Notes: generated from the letters alone by a model not told the origin. Positions 8,289-17,199 are shown, counted from the stretch's first letter. The stretch: 64,000 nt of DNA from Vibrio navarrensis (GCF_015767675.1 NZ_CP065219.1:116140-180139), one strand, 5' to 3'. A program made the numbers and translations.

Positions 8289-8831
8289 ATGAAATTCTAC
8301 ACTGTGACAGACGACTATATTCAACACCTCAAAAAGATAGATAACCACGTCCCTGACAATTATTCAGAGACTCGTGCCTATGTTGGTATCGTTTTACAGG
8401 TTAATGGAGTTAAGTACCTTGCTCCGTTGACTTCATACAAAGAAAAACAAGATAAAATTAAGAATAGTACACCTACAATCTTCAAGCTCCATGAAGAAGG
8501 TAATCCCGACAATAAATTGGGGATGATCCAACTTAATAACATGATTCCTGTAACTGACAGTGTGATCAGTGAGCTAGATGTCGATGCTCAAGATGAACCT
8601 TATAAACAAATGCTTCAGCGTCAAATAAAATTCATCAAGAAAAACAGCGAAAAAATCACTTCCCGAGCAGAAAAGCTCCGCAAGCTAGTTGTTGAGAACC
8701 AGCATGTTCATTTTTCAAAAGTTTCTTGTAAGTTTAAAGAATTAGAAGACGCACTATCTTCGTACTCCGCCCCTACCCCTCAAGCAGCTTCAACTGACCA
8801 ACTTGCTGCTTTAGCCGCCAAGTTCAAGTAA
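8289..8831 (+). CDS. toxN: ToxN-family type III toxin (endoribonuclease)
   Basis: A 180-residue protein of the ToxN/AbiQ family, RNases with a MazF/Kid-like fold. Recognisable family features are the N-terminal KFYTVTDDYIQHL, the YLAPLTS strand (Thr48 and Ser49 match catalytic-region residues of the type protein), FKLHEEGNP and QLNNMIPV, and the long helical part ending PYKQMLQRQIKFI. The toxin cleaves cellular and phage RNA and its own ToxI precursor; known members act by abortive infection. It lies on the plus strand in an integron cassette, 28 bases after the toxI terminator, and a minus-strand terminator follows it. The family is certain; anti-phage activity here is inference. Confidence 0.93.
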   Translation: MKFYTVTDDYIQHLKKIDNHVPDNYSETRAYVGIVLQVNGVKYLAPLTSYKEKQDKIKNSTPTIFKLHEEGNPDNKLGMIQLNNMIPVTDSVISELDVDAQDEPYKQMLQRQIKFIKKNSEKITSRAEKLRKLVVENQHVHFSKVSCKFKELEDALSSYSAPTPQAASTDQLAALAAKFK

Positions 8832-8849
8832 AGTCCTAGACAAAAAGTT

Positions 8850-8897
8850 ACAAAAAAAATTGAAGCGTATATTCAATCATATTGAGAAGCGCTTCAA
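8850..8897 (-). terminator. Minus-strand terminator behind toxN
   Basis: TTGAAGCG (8860-8867) and CGCTTCAA (8890-8897) form an 8-bp stem. On the minus strand the stem is followed by TTTTTTTTG. It would stop array transcripts before they run antisense through toxN and toxI. Confidence 0.75.
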
Positions 8898-8930
8898 TTG
8901 CATCAAGCAGGATTGTCGTACACACTGGGC

Positions 8931-9059
8931 ACCTAACGCCGCATTAAGTGGTGAGCAACGCTAAACACCAATGCTTCGACAAACCACTTAAAACGCAAAA
9001 ACTGAATTTACACTAAAGCCGCCAAGCGTTGCGAATCCGTCTTAAATGCTTTGTTATGC
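8931..9059 (-). repeat. attC site 15
   Basis: Arm CCGCATTAAGTGG pairs loosely with CCGTCTTAAATGC; cores ACCTAAC and GTTATGC. It closes the toxIN cassette. Confidence 0.9.
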
Positions 9060-9463
9060 AAATTCAATAAGATAAACCAGAAGTTACACCAAATTTGATT
9101 AAGAAAACAATCAAAATATTGGTTAAGTGAATCAAGAATCAACCAAAGCCTGAACCGTGATAAATAAGCCGCAAAACAAAGTCCACCTTTCAACGACAAA
9201 CCAAGCTTTTGAATGAAACAAAATCACCGAGCAAGACTTTCAGCAAATGCGAAATGACCGATTAACTTGCCCTTTCCACACTTTGCACCCGCTAAACTGA
9301 CAACGCCCCAACGCTAAAACTGATTGAGGCAAACCAAGAAACTTGCCTGTTTTACGGTTTGAGTTAACCAAGAATTTGAGGGTAAAAATGCTCATTTGCC
9401 GACAATACAAAACGAATGGCCGTAGAAATCCCAAAAGATTGAACCCCTAAATTTACCTGAGTT
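9060..9463 (-). other. Gene-poor cassette, pair C copy 2
   Basis: A 404-bp body related to 6937-7330 with scattered substitutions and small length differences. A 64-codon minus-strand frame (9240-9434) contains NSNRKTGKFLGLPQS but has no evident ribosome site. Confidence 0.6.
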
Positions 9464-9588
9464 GCATAACGCCCAATTAAGTGGTGAACAACGCACTGGC
9501 CAAGCCGCTGCATTACACCATAACCACTTTACCTGACGCACAGTAAAACTGCCACGCGTTGAGAATCCACTTAAATTGTTTGTTATGT
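9464..9588 (-). repeat. attC site 16
   Basis: Arm CCCAATTAAGTGG pairs with CCACTTAAATTG; core GTTATGT at 9582-9588. Confidence 0.93.
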
Positions 9589-10275
9589 TTATTCTGGCAT
9601 GGACTCAATATATTGCTTTGTTAGCACATCACTAACTATCCAGTTACTAACAAGTTTTATCAGAACCTTAAGGTCATTAATGTCTCGAGATGCCCATTTA
9701 CGAACATAGTGCGTTTCATCATTTCCGAGCCAAGTTGCTCTTTTAGCACAAGCCAATACATTGGCATCTTTTACAAATGATGTAATACAATTCATGAGCT
9801 GTACTTTTTGAATTGATTCGCACTTATCTGGATTAGTATGGATACAATAATCTTTAATTAAGTGTTCTAAAGCTTTCCTGTAGCCAACACCACAAACCTG
9901 ATTTAACCCCAAGTTTTCAGCATGGGTTGCTTGGCTGAATATTTCGACAAACAACGGAGATATTTTTTCTACTTCTTCGTGTTGTTCGACTGGCTTTAAA
10001 CCTGCTGGCACAACTTCCGAAAGACTATAAAAACCATTAACGAAGCCTTCCTTTTCTGATTTCATAGAATATCGAGCTATTATTAGCCTCTTACACCTTT
10101 GAGCTGGACACTGAAGAACCCACTCAAATTCAGTCGCCATCATGTGTGTGAAATCTTGAATCCAGTTCACTAAGCCTGTATCCACGGGTTCGATTTGTGC
10201 ACCACATTCTGAACATGATGATACGAACTCATTGATTTGAACAGACTGATTACCAATATTGACTTGATGTATCAT
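9589..10275 (-). CDS. DUF4145-domain protein (cassette gene)
   Basis: A 228-residue protein. The N-terminal part has a probable zinc ribbon (C21-x2-C24 in SCSECG and C56-x4-C61 in QCPAQRC); the C-terminal half is a DUF4145 domain, seen in GYRKALEHLIKDYC and RATWLGNDETHYVRKW followed by DINDLKVLI. DUF4145 is found alone or fused to restriction and other defence nucleases, but has no proven activity. The start at 10275 follows a GAGAAG-like site; the longer frame to 10329 reads into attC 17. Single-gene cassette. Confidence 0.85.
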   Translation of the reverse strand: MIHQVNIGNQSVQINEFVSSCSECGAQIEPVDTGLVNWIQDFTHMMATEFEWVLQCPAQRCKRLIIARYSMKSEKEGFVNGFYSLSEVVPAGLKPVEQHEEVEKISPLFVEIFSQATHAENLGLNQVCGVGYRKALEHLIKDYCIHTNPDKCESIQKVQLMNCITSFVKDANVLACAKRATWLGNDETHYVRKWASRDINDLKVLIKLVSNWIVSDVLTKQYIESMPE

Positions 10276-10296
10276 ACTTCTCAATTTCCTCGATAA

Positions 10297-10422
10297 ACAT
10301 AACGCCCAATTAAGTGGTGAACAACGCACTGACCAAGTCGCTGCATTGCACCGTAAAACACTTTACTCAACGCATAGTAAAACTGCCACGCGTTGAGAAT
10401 CCACTTGAATTGCTTGTTATGT
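10297..10422 (-). repeat. attC site 17
   Basis: Arm CCCAATTAAGTGG pairs with CCACTTGAATTG; core GTTATGT at 10416-10422. Very similar to attC 9. Confidence 0.93.
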
Positions 10423-10843
10423 GAATTTTACCGTGAATTCAAAGTAAACCACCGTGGAAATGAAGAGATTTGAATAAGTTACGTACAAAAACGATGCTGA
10501 CCAAAACCTAAATTTCACAGCGATCTTAGCCGAAGAAAACCACTTACAGAATCAACAACAAAGAAAGCGCCCTTTCAGCAACCGCTAAACTTTTTGCTTC
10601 ACCAGACTTTCAGTGCTGAATGTCAGCAAGCAAATCAGTCAAAAATGCATTTCAATTGAAGCGATTTGAAACCGATAAAACTCAACACAAACCAGATCCA
10701 AAACTCAATTGAGGCAACCCAAGAACCTTGAAAACGATCAATCTCAGATTATTCAAGAATCCATTTCGACCAAGCCAACTTGCCGAAAATACAGAACGAA
10801 TTCTCAATGAAATCGTAGAATTAACCTCAAAAACCCATCAAAC
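10423..10843 (-). other. Gene-poor cassette, pair B copy 2
   Basis: A 421-bp body nearly identical to 4916-5336 with scattered substitutions. It is the cassette nearest the presumed integrase end of the array. No convincing gene. Confidence 0.65.
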
Positions 10844-10877
10844 ACATAACGCTTATTAGACGACAAATTGTCGTCTT
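10844..10877 (-). other. End of cassette array, possible attI-side junction
   Basis: On the minus strand the last cassette is preceded by AAGCGTTATGT, a recombination core without the attC arm pair to its right. Next to it is an inverted repeat GACGACAA-A-TTGTCGTC (10860-10876). This could be the attI side of the array, or a junction made by recombination; no integrase gene follows. Confidence 0.45.
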
Positions 10878-11125
10878 CCATCTTTCCATAATGCATTCAT
10901 TTTCATATTAAATAAACCAAAAATCAATACGTTATGCCACATAAAGGAAAGTTAGACCGCAAGATGTCGCCTAGTAACGGGAATGATGAGTTATCAACTC
11001 AATCGAATTATTTTTAGTAGGGGTAAACGCACGTCCCCTGAATTGTGTAGAATATTTAATCTAAATGATTTTGGGGCAGAAGCTAGCCACCTTCCCTAGA
11101 GTTGAATAACTTTATATGCCCTAAG
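10878..11125. other. Non-coding stretch before IS10
   Basis: About 250 bp with no frame worth calling. It contains a second core-like GTTATG near 10951 and a short inverted repeat AGGGG/CCCCT near 11020-11040. It ends with the 9-bp target copy TGCCCTAAG. Confidence 0.5.
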
Positions 11126-12469
11126 CTGAGGGATCCCCTCATAATTTCCCCAAAGCGTAACCATGTTTGAATAGATTTTGAGCAAGCAGGGTTGCAGCCA
11201 CGAGTAAGTCTTCCCTTGTTATTGTGTAGTCAGAATGCCGCAAAACTTCCATGCCTAAGCGCACTGTTGAGAGTACGTTTCGATTTCTGACTGTGTTAGC
11301 TTGGAAGTGCTTGTCCCAACCTTGTTTCTGAGCATGAACGCCCGCAAGCCAACATGTTAGTTGAAGCATCAGGGCGATTAGCAGCATGATATCAAAGCGC
11401 TCTGAGCTGCTCGTTCGGCTATGACGCAGCCCCAGACCGTAGGCAGGACTTTTCAAATCTCGGAAGGTCTCTTCAATCTGCATTCGCTTCGAATAGATAT
11501 TAACAAGTTGTTTGGGTGTTCGAATTTCAACCGGTAAGTTAGTTGCTAGAACCCATGGCTCCTTTGCCGACGCTGAGTAGATTTTAGGTGACGGGTGATT
11601 ACAATGAGTCCGTGTCGAGCGCTGATTTTTTCGGCCTTTAGGGCGAGATTTATGTAATAGAATTTGGCATGAGATTGGATTGCTTTTAGTCAGCCTCTTA
11701 TAGCCTAAAGTCTTTGCGTGACTTGATGATATATCGTGTAAGCTGCTGATAGGTTTCCAGTTTCCCGCTCCTAGGTCTGCATATTGTACTTTTCCTCTTA
11801 CTCGACTTAACCAGTACCAACCCAGCTTCTCAACGGATTTATACCATGGCACTTTAAAGCCAGCATCACTGACAATGAGCAGTGTGGTGTTACTCGGTAG
11901 AATGCTTGCAAGGTCGGCTAGAAATTGGTCATGAGCTTTCTTTGAACATTGCTCTGAAAGCGGGAACGCTTTCTCATAAAGAGTAACAGAACGACCGTGT
12001 AGTGCGACTGAAGCTCGCAATACCATAAGCCGTTTTTGCTCACGAATATCAGACCAGTCAACAAGTACAATAGGCATCGTATTGCCCGAACAGATAAGCT
12101 AGCATGCCAACGGTATACAGCGAGTCGCTCTTTGTGGAGGTGACGATTACCTAACAATCGGTCGATTCGTTTGATGTTATGTTTTGTTCTCGCTTTGGTG
12201 GGCAGGTTGCGGCCAAGTTCGGTAAGAGTAAGAGTTTTACAGTCAAGTAATGCGTGGCAAGCCAACGTTAAGCTGTTGAGTCGTTTTAAGTGTAATTCGG
12301 GGCAGAATTGGTAAAGAGAGTCGTGTAAAATATCGAGTTCGCACATCTTGTTGTCTGATTATTGATTATTGATTTTTGGCGAAACCATTTGATCATATGA
12401 CAAGATGTGTATCTACCTTAAATTGATGATTTTTATCAAAATCATTAGGGGATTCCTCAGTGCCCTAAG
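11117..12469 (-). mobile_element. IS10: IS10 copy with 9-bp target duplication
   Basis: The element runs 11126-12460 (1,335 bp). The right end here begins CTGAGGGATCCCC, the IS10 inside end, and the other ends GGGGATTCCTCAG, the outside end. Identical copies of TGCCCTAAG flank it (11117-11125 and 12461-12469), the 9-bp duplication expected for IS10. The intact duplication shows a simple insertion. IS10 belongs to the IS4 family and moves by cut and paste. Confidence 0.96.
11139..12346 (-). pseudogene. tnpA: IS10 transposase, frameshifted
   Basis: The two overlapping frames (12346-11918 and 12077-11139) together make the 402-residue IS10 transposase that I recognise residue by residue (start CELDILHDSLYQFCPELHL, end AQNLFKHGYALGKL). 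The frame breaks near 12095, where the known coding sequence GCTAGCTTTATC has lost one T (GCTAGCTTATC). The DDE catalytic region, including the YREK-type segment in the C-terminal half (YSKRMQIEETFRDLK), lies in the second frame and is intact. The copy should be unable to move by itself unless frameshifting or a second copy supplies the enzyme. Confidence 0.95.
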
Positions 12470-12485
12470 TGGCTTTACGTGAATC

Positions 12486-12740
12486 TTAATTCGGGTGCAC
12501 GACGATATGCGCTTGGTGTGAACTGGCATTCCACTCCTTCATTTCAGCAACGAAAAGTCCGTGCTGATTTATTGAATCGATAAGTTCTGGCGCGCGTTCC
12601 AGCTGAATCAGCATCGATAGCGGGGCAACTTGGTTGTGCTCATGGTCAAAACCATGTTCTATTTGCTCTTCAAGCATATAGAGGATCCCTGTCTCGGCTT
12701 CGCTACCTTCCTCAAACAAACGGGATTCAATCCCTTCCAC
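12486..12740 (-). CDS. Unknown 84-residue protein or gene fragment
   Basis: I do not recognise this protein. It is acidic, with EEQIEHGFDHEH and PLSMLIQLE. The start would be a GTG at 12740, 14 bases after the stop of the frame to its right; the frame is open a little further upstream (LLIHLYD) without a start codon. It may be an independent gene or the second half of a gene broken by a frameshift. IS10 lies 26 bases downstream. Confidence 0.45.
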   Translation of the reverse strand: MEGIESRLFEEGSEAETGILYMLEEQIEHGFDHEHNQVAPLSMLIQLERAPELIDSINQHGLFVAEMKEWNASSHQAHIVVHPN

Positions 12741-12754
12741 ATCGTAGAGGTGTA

Positions 12755-13012
12755 TCAGTAGGTTATGTTATAGAGCTTTTCGGCTCCGGCGAGTTTTGTG
12801 CGATTGGGTTGCGAATTTAAATCGTACAATCTCATCTCTAGATTCCCTCCTGGTCTTCTGGCTACATTGAGCATGAGCTTAATGTCTTTCTTGATATTCG
12901 ATAGCGCTTTGTTATTCAGTTTCGGCTTTAGGTAGCGGATCAAAATGTCGTTACGAGTCGAAACCGGTACGTGACGAGTGGTTTCTGATACTTTGCTAAG
13001 TAAGTGAAGCAA
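12755..13012 (-). pseudogene. Gene fragment cut by an IS3-type element
   Basis: The frame is open past its nominal TTG start into the IS3 end at 13023, so the N terminus was probably removed. The remaining 85 residues are basic (LIRYLKPKLNNKALSNIKKD, ARRPGGNLEMRLYDL) and match no family I can name. The downstream 84-residue frame may belong to the same original gene or operon. Confidence 0.45.
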
Positions 13013-13022
13013 GGCGTGTGTC

Positions 13023-13324
<302 letters not shown>

Positions 13325-13375
13325 TCACCTAGCCCGAATAATAAGATCAAACCTCCAACCCAAAGGAGATTTGAA

Positions 13376-13696
13376 ATGGCCAAACGACGCACTAACCAAG
13401 AATGGCGAACCCTGTTCGAACACTATGAATCCAGCCAACTATCACAACGATTATTCTGTGAACGTAACGGACTGAGCCTCTCCACTTTTTACGCTAAGCG
13501 CCAACAGTTAAAGCACATCGAAAAACCGAACACGGTTGGCTTTGTTAAAGCAGAAGTCGTTGAAAAGACCACAAAGTATCAAGCCACTCACGTTGTCGTT
13601 GCCAATATGACGCTGCTCGTCAATGATCTAGAGCTGCGCATTCCACAAGGCACGACAGCGGCCTATCTAGCAGAGCTCATCGGTGCGCTATCATGA
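13376..13696 (+). CDS. tnpA: IS66-family accessory protein TnpA
   Basis: A 106-residue protein of the IS66 TnpA (Orf1) type. The helix-turn-helix N-terminal half is seen in NQEWRTLFEHYESSQLSQRLFCERNGLSLSTFYAKR, split as two helices around the Gly-Leu turn. It ends overlapping the start of tnpB by 4 bases (ATGA at 13693-13696), typical translational coupling. AAAGGAGA precedes the ATG by about 9 bases. It is needed for IS66 transposition together with TnpB and TnpC. Confidence 0.92.
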   Translation: MAKRRTNQEWRTLFEHYESSQLSQRLFCERNGLSLSTFYAKRQQLKHIEKPNTVGFVKAEVVEKTTKYQATHVVVANMTLLVNDLELRIPQGTTAAYLAELIGALS

Positions 13697-14046
13697 AACG
13701 CATGCTCAGCGCACCAGAGATTTATCTGCATCGTGAAAGTGTCGATTTTAGAAAGTCCATCAATGGCCTCGCTGCGATTATCGAAAATGACACCGACTTG
13801 CCCTTGGGCAGCGGCGCACTGTTCCTGTTCACCAACAAACAGCGCGACAAAATCAAAGTGCTGTACTGGGATAAAACAGGCTTTGCTCTTTGGTACAAGC
13901 GCCTTGAAAAAGCCAAGTACAAGTGGCCATCAAAAGAGCAAAATGAGGTGTTTATCCTAACTCAATTCGAGCTTGATAGACTGCTTTCTGGCTTCACGAT
14001 TATCGGCCATAAACCCGTTAGAATAAACGATTTTACAATGACTTAA
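13693..14046 (+). CDS. tnpB: IS66-family accessory protein TnpB
   Basis: A 117-residue IS66 Orf2-like protein. The family signature VDFRKSINGLAAIIE, GSGALFLFTNKQRDKIKVLYWD and GFALWYKRLEKAKY is intact. Length matches the family (about 115 residues). It overlaps tnpA by 4 bases and is followed 59 bases later by tnpC. Its exact biochemical role in transposition is not known. Confidence 0.95.
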   Translation: MKRMLSAPEIYLHRESVDFRKSINGLAAIIENDTDLPLGSGALFLFTNKQRDKIKVLYWDKTGFALWYKRLEKAKYKWPSKEQNEVFILTQFELDRLLSGFTIIGHKPVRINDFTMT

Positions 14047-14105
14047 GCGATAATAAAGTCTTATCCACCAAGCATTAACGGCATGATTTTAGTATCATCA
14101 ATGCC

Positions 14106-15916
14106 ATGAAAAAGACGCCAAATATCAACCCAGAAAGCCAAGATGTTGCCGAGCTACAAGCGATGGTGAAAGCACTGTTGGCGTCAGAAAACCAATTGAA
14201 ACAAGAGCGCCAATCGCTGCTTGAACAACTCAAACTTGCCTTCGACCGTCAGTTCGCTAAACGCTCGGAGGCGTTAAAGCCTTACAATGAATCACAAGGT
14301 GACCTCTTCAACGAAGCGGAGTGTGAAGCTGCTAAAGAAGAAGCGGTTGACGTTGTCACAACGACCATCACAACGAAGAAACGTGGTAAACGTCAGCCAC
14401 TGCCAAAGAGCTTGCCTCGTGAGGTTATCGAACTTGATTTAGACGACGATGAAAAGCAGTGTGCTTGCTGCCAACATAGTCTGCATAAAATCGGTGAAGA
14501 CCGTAGCGAGAAACTTGAGTTCACACCTGCGGTACTTAAAGTGTTGGAATATGTTCGTCCTAAATATGATTGCCGCCAATGCGAGCAAAATCAGGACAAC
14601 AGCCGCATTGTTCAAAAGCCAGCGCCGCAAAGCATTATCCCTAAGAGCTTCGCCACAGAAAGCTTGTTGGCCAATATCATCCTCGGCAAATACCAATATG
14701 CGATGCCACTTTACCGTCAAGAATCCCTGTTTACCCAGTCGGGTATCGAACTCTCACGCACCACCATGGCAAGGTGGGTTATCCAAGTCAGTGAGAAGTT
14801 CGCTCCACTTTACGCGGCCTTAAAAACGCACCTACTCGAGCAAATAGTGGTTCAGGCGGATGAAACGCCGCTCAATGTCCTCAAGGAAGACAAGCAATGT
14901 TATATGTGGCTTTACTGCTCAGGCGCGGACTCGCCCGATGCCGCACTCCCTAATGTGAGAAATATCGTCTTGTATGACTATCAAAACAGTCGCGCGAGGT
15001 CGTGCCCTGTTGCCTTCTTGGGCGACTATGATGGTTATCTGCAAACCGATGGCTATGGTGCTTATGATGGGCTTCATCTCGTCACCAATGTCGGTTGCTT
15101 CGCGCATGCTCGGCGCAAGTTCATGGAGGCGAAAAAGCTTCAAGGCAAAGGTAAGTCAGGCAAAGCGGATAAAGCGCTGGCCAAAATCCAGAAGCTTTAT
15201 GGGATAGAATCACGCTTAAAAGGTGCCAGTGCCGAAAAACGGAAAGCAGAGCGCCAAGAGCATGCTAAGCCGATACTGGATGAGCTTTATGAATGGATGA
15301 CAACTCAGAAAGTGCTTGAGTCTAGCCCGCTGGGTAAAGCGATAAAATACACGCTCGGCCAATGGCCGAAGCTCACCCGCTATATCGATGACGGTCACTT
15401 ATCGATAGACAACAACCGAGCTGAACGCGCAATAAAACCGCTGGTTATTGGGAGAAAGAACTGGCTCTTCTCGACCAATCCCAATGGAGCCGAAGCGAGC
15501 GCGATGCTTTACAGTATCGTCGAGACAGCGAAAGCCAACGGCCTTATCCTTTACCCGTCATTCCGCACCTAATTATCCAATAAATCATGTGACTTTCATC
15601 ACATAACGATTGATTGGGCCATCCAATAGTGGCTACCCAAGTCGGTTTCTGATAACAATACTTGGTTAAACTATCTCTCACTACTATCAGGAGGTTAAGC
15701 GTGACTCGTCATCAAAAATTACATGCCTCTCTGCTAGAGTCTCAAAAGCAGCAAGATTTCGTAATTGTCACGAACGTGTTGGTATCTTCGGCGAAATAAA
15801 TTCTAAAAATAGCTGCGGAATCTCGGCTTTACGACTACATGGTCAAGTGCATGAAAGAGCTAGCGAAAGCGGAACCTGACATCGATGCACTCCTGCCTTG
15901 GAACTTCAAACACTAA
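14106..15916 (+). pseudogene. tnpC: IS66-family transposase TnpC interrupted by a MITE
   Basis: The main transposase has an N-terminal coiled coil, a zinc-finger-like CACC-x6 segment (QCACCQHSLHKIG), and the DDE domain (VQADETPLNVL with the first Asp; LQTDGYGAYDGL with the second; SIDNNRAERAIKPLVIGRKNW near the Glu). The frame runs to 15572 but its last residues are foreign: native coding stops at LILY and resumes at 15833 with DYMVKCMKELAKAEPDID and ends WNFKH at 15916. A 272-bp element with a 6-bp duplication sits between. The product loses its last 27 residues; whether it is still active is unknown. Confidence 0.93.
15549..15832 (+). mobile_element. 272-bp MITE-like element in tnpC
   Basis: The element proper is 15555-15826. 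It is flanked by CTTTAC on both sides (15549-15554 and 15827-15832), and its ends are imperfect inverted repeats: CCGTCATTCCGCACC at the left and, inverted, CCGAGATTCCGCAGC at the right. It encodes no transposase. It holds a 32-codon GTG-started frame (15701-15799) behind AGGAGG-like sequence. A related, left-truncated copy lies at 29110-29312. Excising it with one CTTTAC restores the tnpC reading frame exactly. Confidence 0.85.
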
Positions 15917-15949
15917 CAATATCGCCCCGTGAGTTCATGGGGCGGATAC

Positions 15950-16198
15950 TTTTCATCTGGTGCAAGAAGAGAATTCAAAATGCCAGCAGATGCACCTCCC
16001 GCAACAAAATGAGTAATCTTACGATTGGTCATTATTAAACTCACTTTGAGCATCAGCATATCGTCTCTGTATTCTCATTCATCGCTCCTAGTCAGCTACC
16101 AACTTATCGAGATCCAAAACCTTAGAATTCATCACTAGAACCACGCTATTGTGTCTACTCCACGATTAGACGAACAAACATACGTAGGGAGACAATAT
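15950..16198. other. Intergenic, no gene seen
   Basis: About 250 bp between the IS66 end and the TPR gene. No frame or clear signal is supported. Confidence 0.5.
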
Positions 16199-16699
16199 TT
16201 ACCACTTTTTATCAAGGTCTTCTGCATACAGCAGTATTGCTCTTTGGTATTCTTTTATTGACTGATTGTCAGTTGTCGATACCAACAAATGAAGAAGCAA
16301 AGCGGTTGCCTCCTTATGTCTACCTAGGTTATATAAACACATCGCATAAAAAGGCTGAGTTTCTAAATTACTTGGGAACTCGGTAATCGTTTGTTGAAAG
16401 TAGTCCAGCGCATCTTCATAACAACCGAGGCTTCTGTAAGTACTCGCTAAACCAAACAATGCATCAAATCGCTCGTTAGGTGAAAGCGGACCCTTTAATG
16501 CTAACCGGTAATGTTCTATAGCTTGTTGTTCCTTGCCTTCGTTATCGTAGGACCAAGCAATATTCAAATGCGCGGAAGCCGCATAGAAAGAATTCGCTAA
16601 CACCGTGCGCAATAACTGACGAGACTCTTTATGGCTCCCTCTTTTTCTAAGCAAGATAGCTTCATTTATTCTTGTTCTCATACGTGTATTACCTTTCAT
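16199..16699 (-). CDS. Tetratricopeptide-repeat protein
   Basis: A 166-residue protein made of about four TPR helix pairs. Repeats are recognisable from AASAHLNIAWSYDNEGKEQQAIEHYRLAL (split over residues 36-65), ALFGLASTYRSLGCYEDALDYFQ and MCLYNLGRHKEATALLL. TPR folds mediate protein contacts; the partner is unknown. The start could be Met1 or the MRTRINEAILL Met at residue 6. It stands alone, divergent from the gene at 16778. No signal peptide, so cytoplasmic. Confidence 0.85.
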   Translation of the reverse strand: MKGNTRMRTRINEAILLRKRGSHKESRQLLRTVLANSFYAASAHLNIAWSYDNEGKEQQAIEHYRLALKGPLSPNERFDALFGLASTYRSLGCYEDALDYFQQTITEFPSNLETQPFYAMCLYNLGRHKEATALLLHLLVSTTDNQSIKEYQRAILLYAEDLDKKW

Positions 16700-16777
16700 T
16701 AATTATGTTACAATTTCAAAAACGCAGACCGCCTTATCTTAATTTAGGCATCAACTAACCAAACAAGTAGCAAGGTT

Positions 16778-17149
16778 ATGTACATTAGATTTATTGCAAG
16801 CAAAAATGAAGAAAAGCATTTGCAGCATACTCATGGCATCATTACACAGGCGAAAATAATGCTCGATGAAGAACTAATACTTCATGAATATCATAGAGAG
16901 CATATCGAAAAAATATTTTCTCAACTCAATTCATCTTTACCTTGCCCACCATTTGAAGAAAAATCATGGCCACGAAATGCAATTTCTTGGTTTTTAGACT
17001 CTAGTACCCAATACATATCGATCATGTACGAATTAAAGTACATATTAGAAGAATATGATATCAAGGTCTCAGTATTACAATATTCGAATGTAGGTACGAT
17101 TTTATATAGAGATGATTTTCAAGTGGTGGCTAAGTCTAACTTACTATAG
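16778..17149 (+). CDS. Conserved hypothetical protein (ISWF motif family)
   Basis: A 123-residue protein belonging to a widespread but unnamed bacterial family, recognisable by the GIITQAKIMLDEEL helix, the central NAISWFLDSS segment and the C-terminal end TILYRDDFQVVAKS. Length fits the family. No catalytic motif is obvious and no function is known to me. It is divergent from the TPR gene with a 78-bp spacer that probably holds both promoters. Confidence 0.78.
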   Translation: MYIRFIASKNEEKHLQHTHGIITQAKIMLDEELILHEYHREHIEKIFSQLNSSLPCPPFEEKSWPRNAISWFLDSSTQYISIMYELKYILEEYDIKVSVLQYSNVGTILYRDDFQVVAKSNLL

Positions 17150-17199
17150 CCCCCAACATTCACATCCAGAATGAAGTTAATTATTGCGATGCGCATACG

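Larger units (their letters stand above)
1..10850 (-). mobile_element. Integron cassette array segment (17 attC sites)
   Basis: Seventeen attC sites recur every 0.35-1.1 kb. Each reads on the plus strand as TAACGCC, then an arm such as CGGTTAAGGGG, about 80 bp of centre, then a complementary arm ending GTTTGTTA. On the minus strand this is the standard attC orientation, so cassettes and most of their genes run right to left and an integrase would be expected to the right, where none is found. The attC arms vary together (for example GCGTTAAGG pairs with CTTTAACGC), as expected for folded single-strand recombination sites. This size and uniformity fits a Vibrio chromosomal integron; excision and insertion are inferred, not shown. 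Confidence 0.95.
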
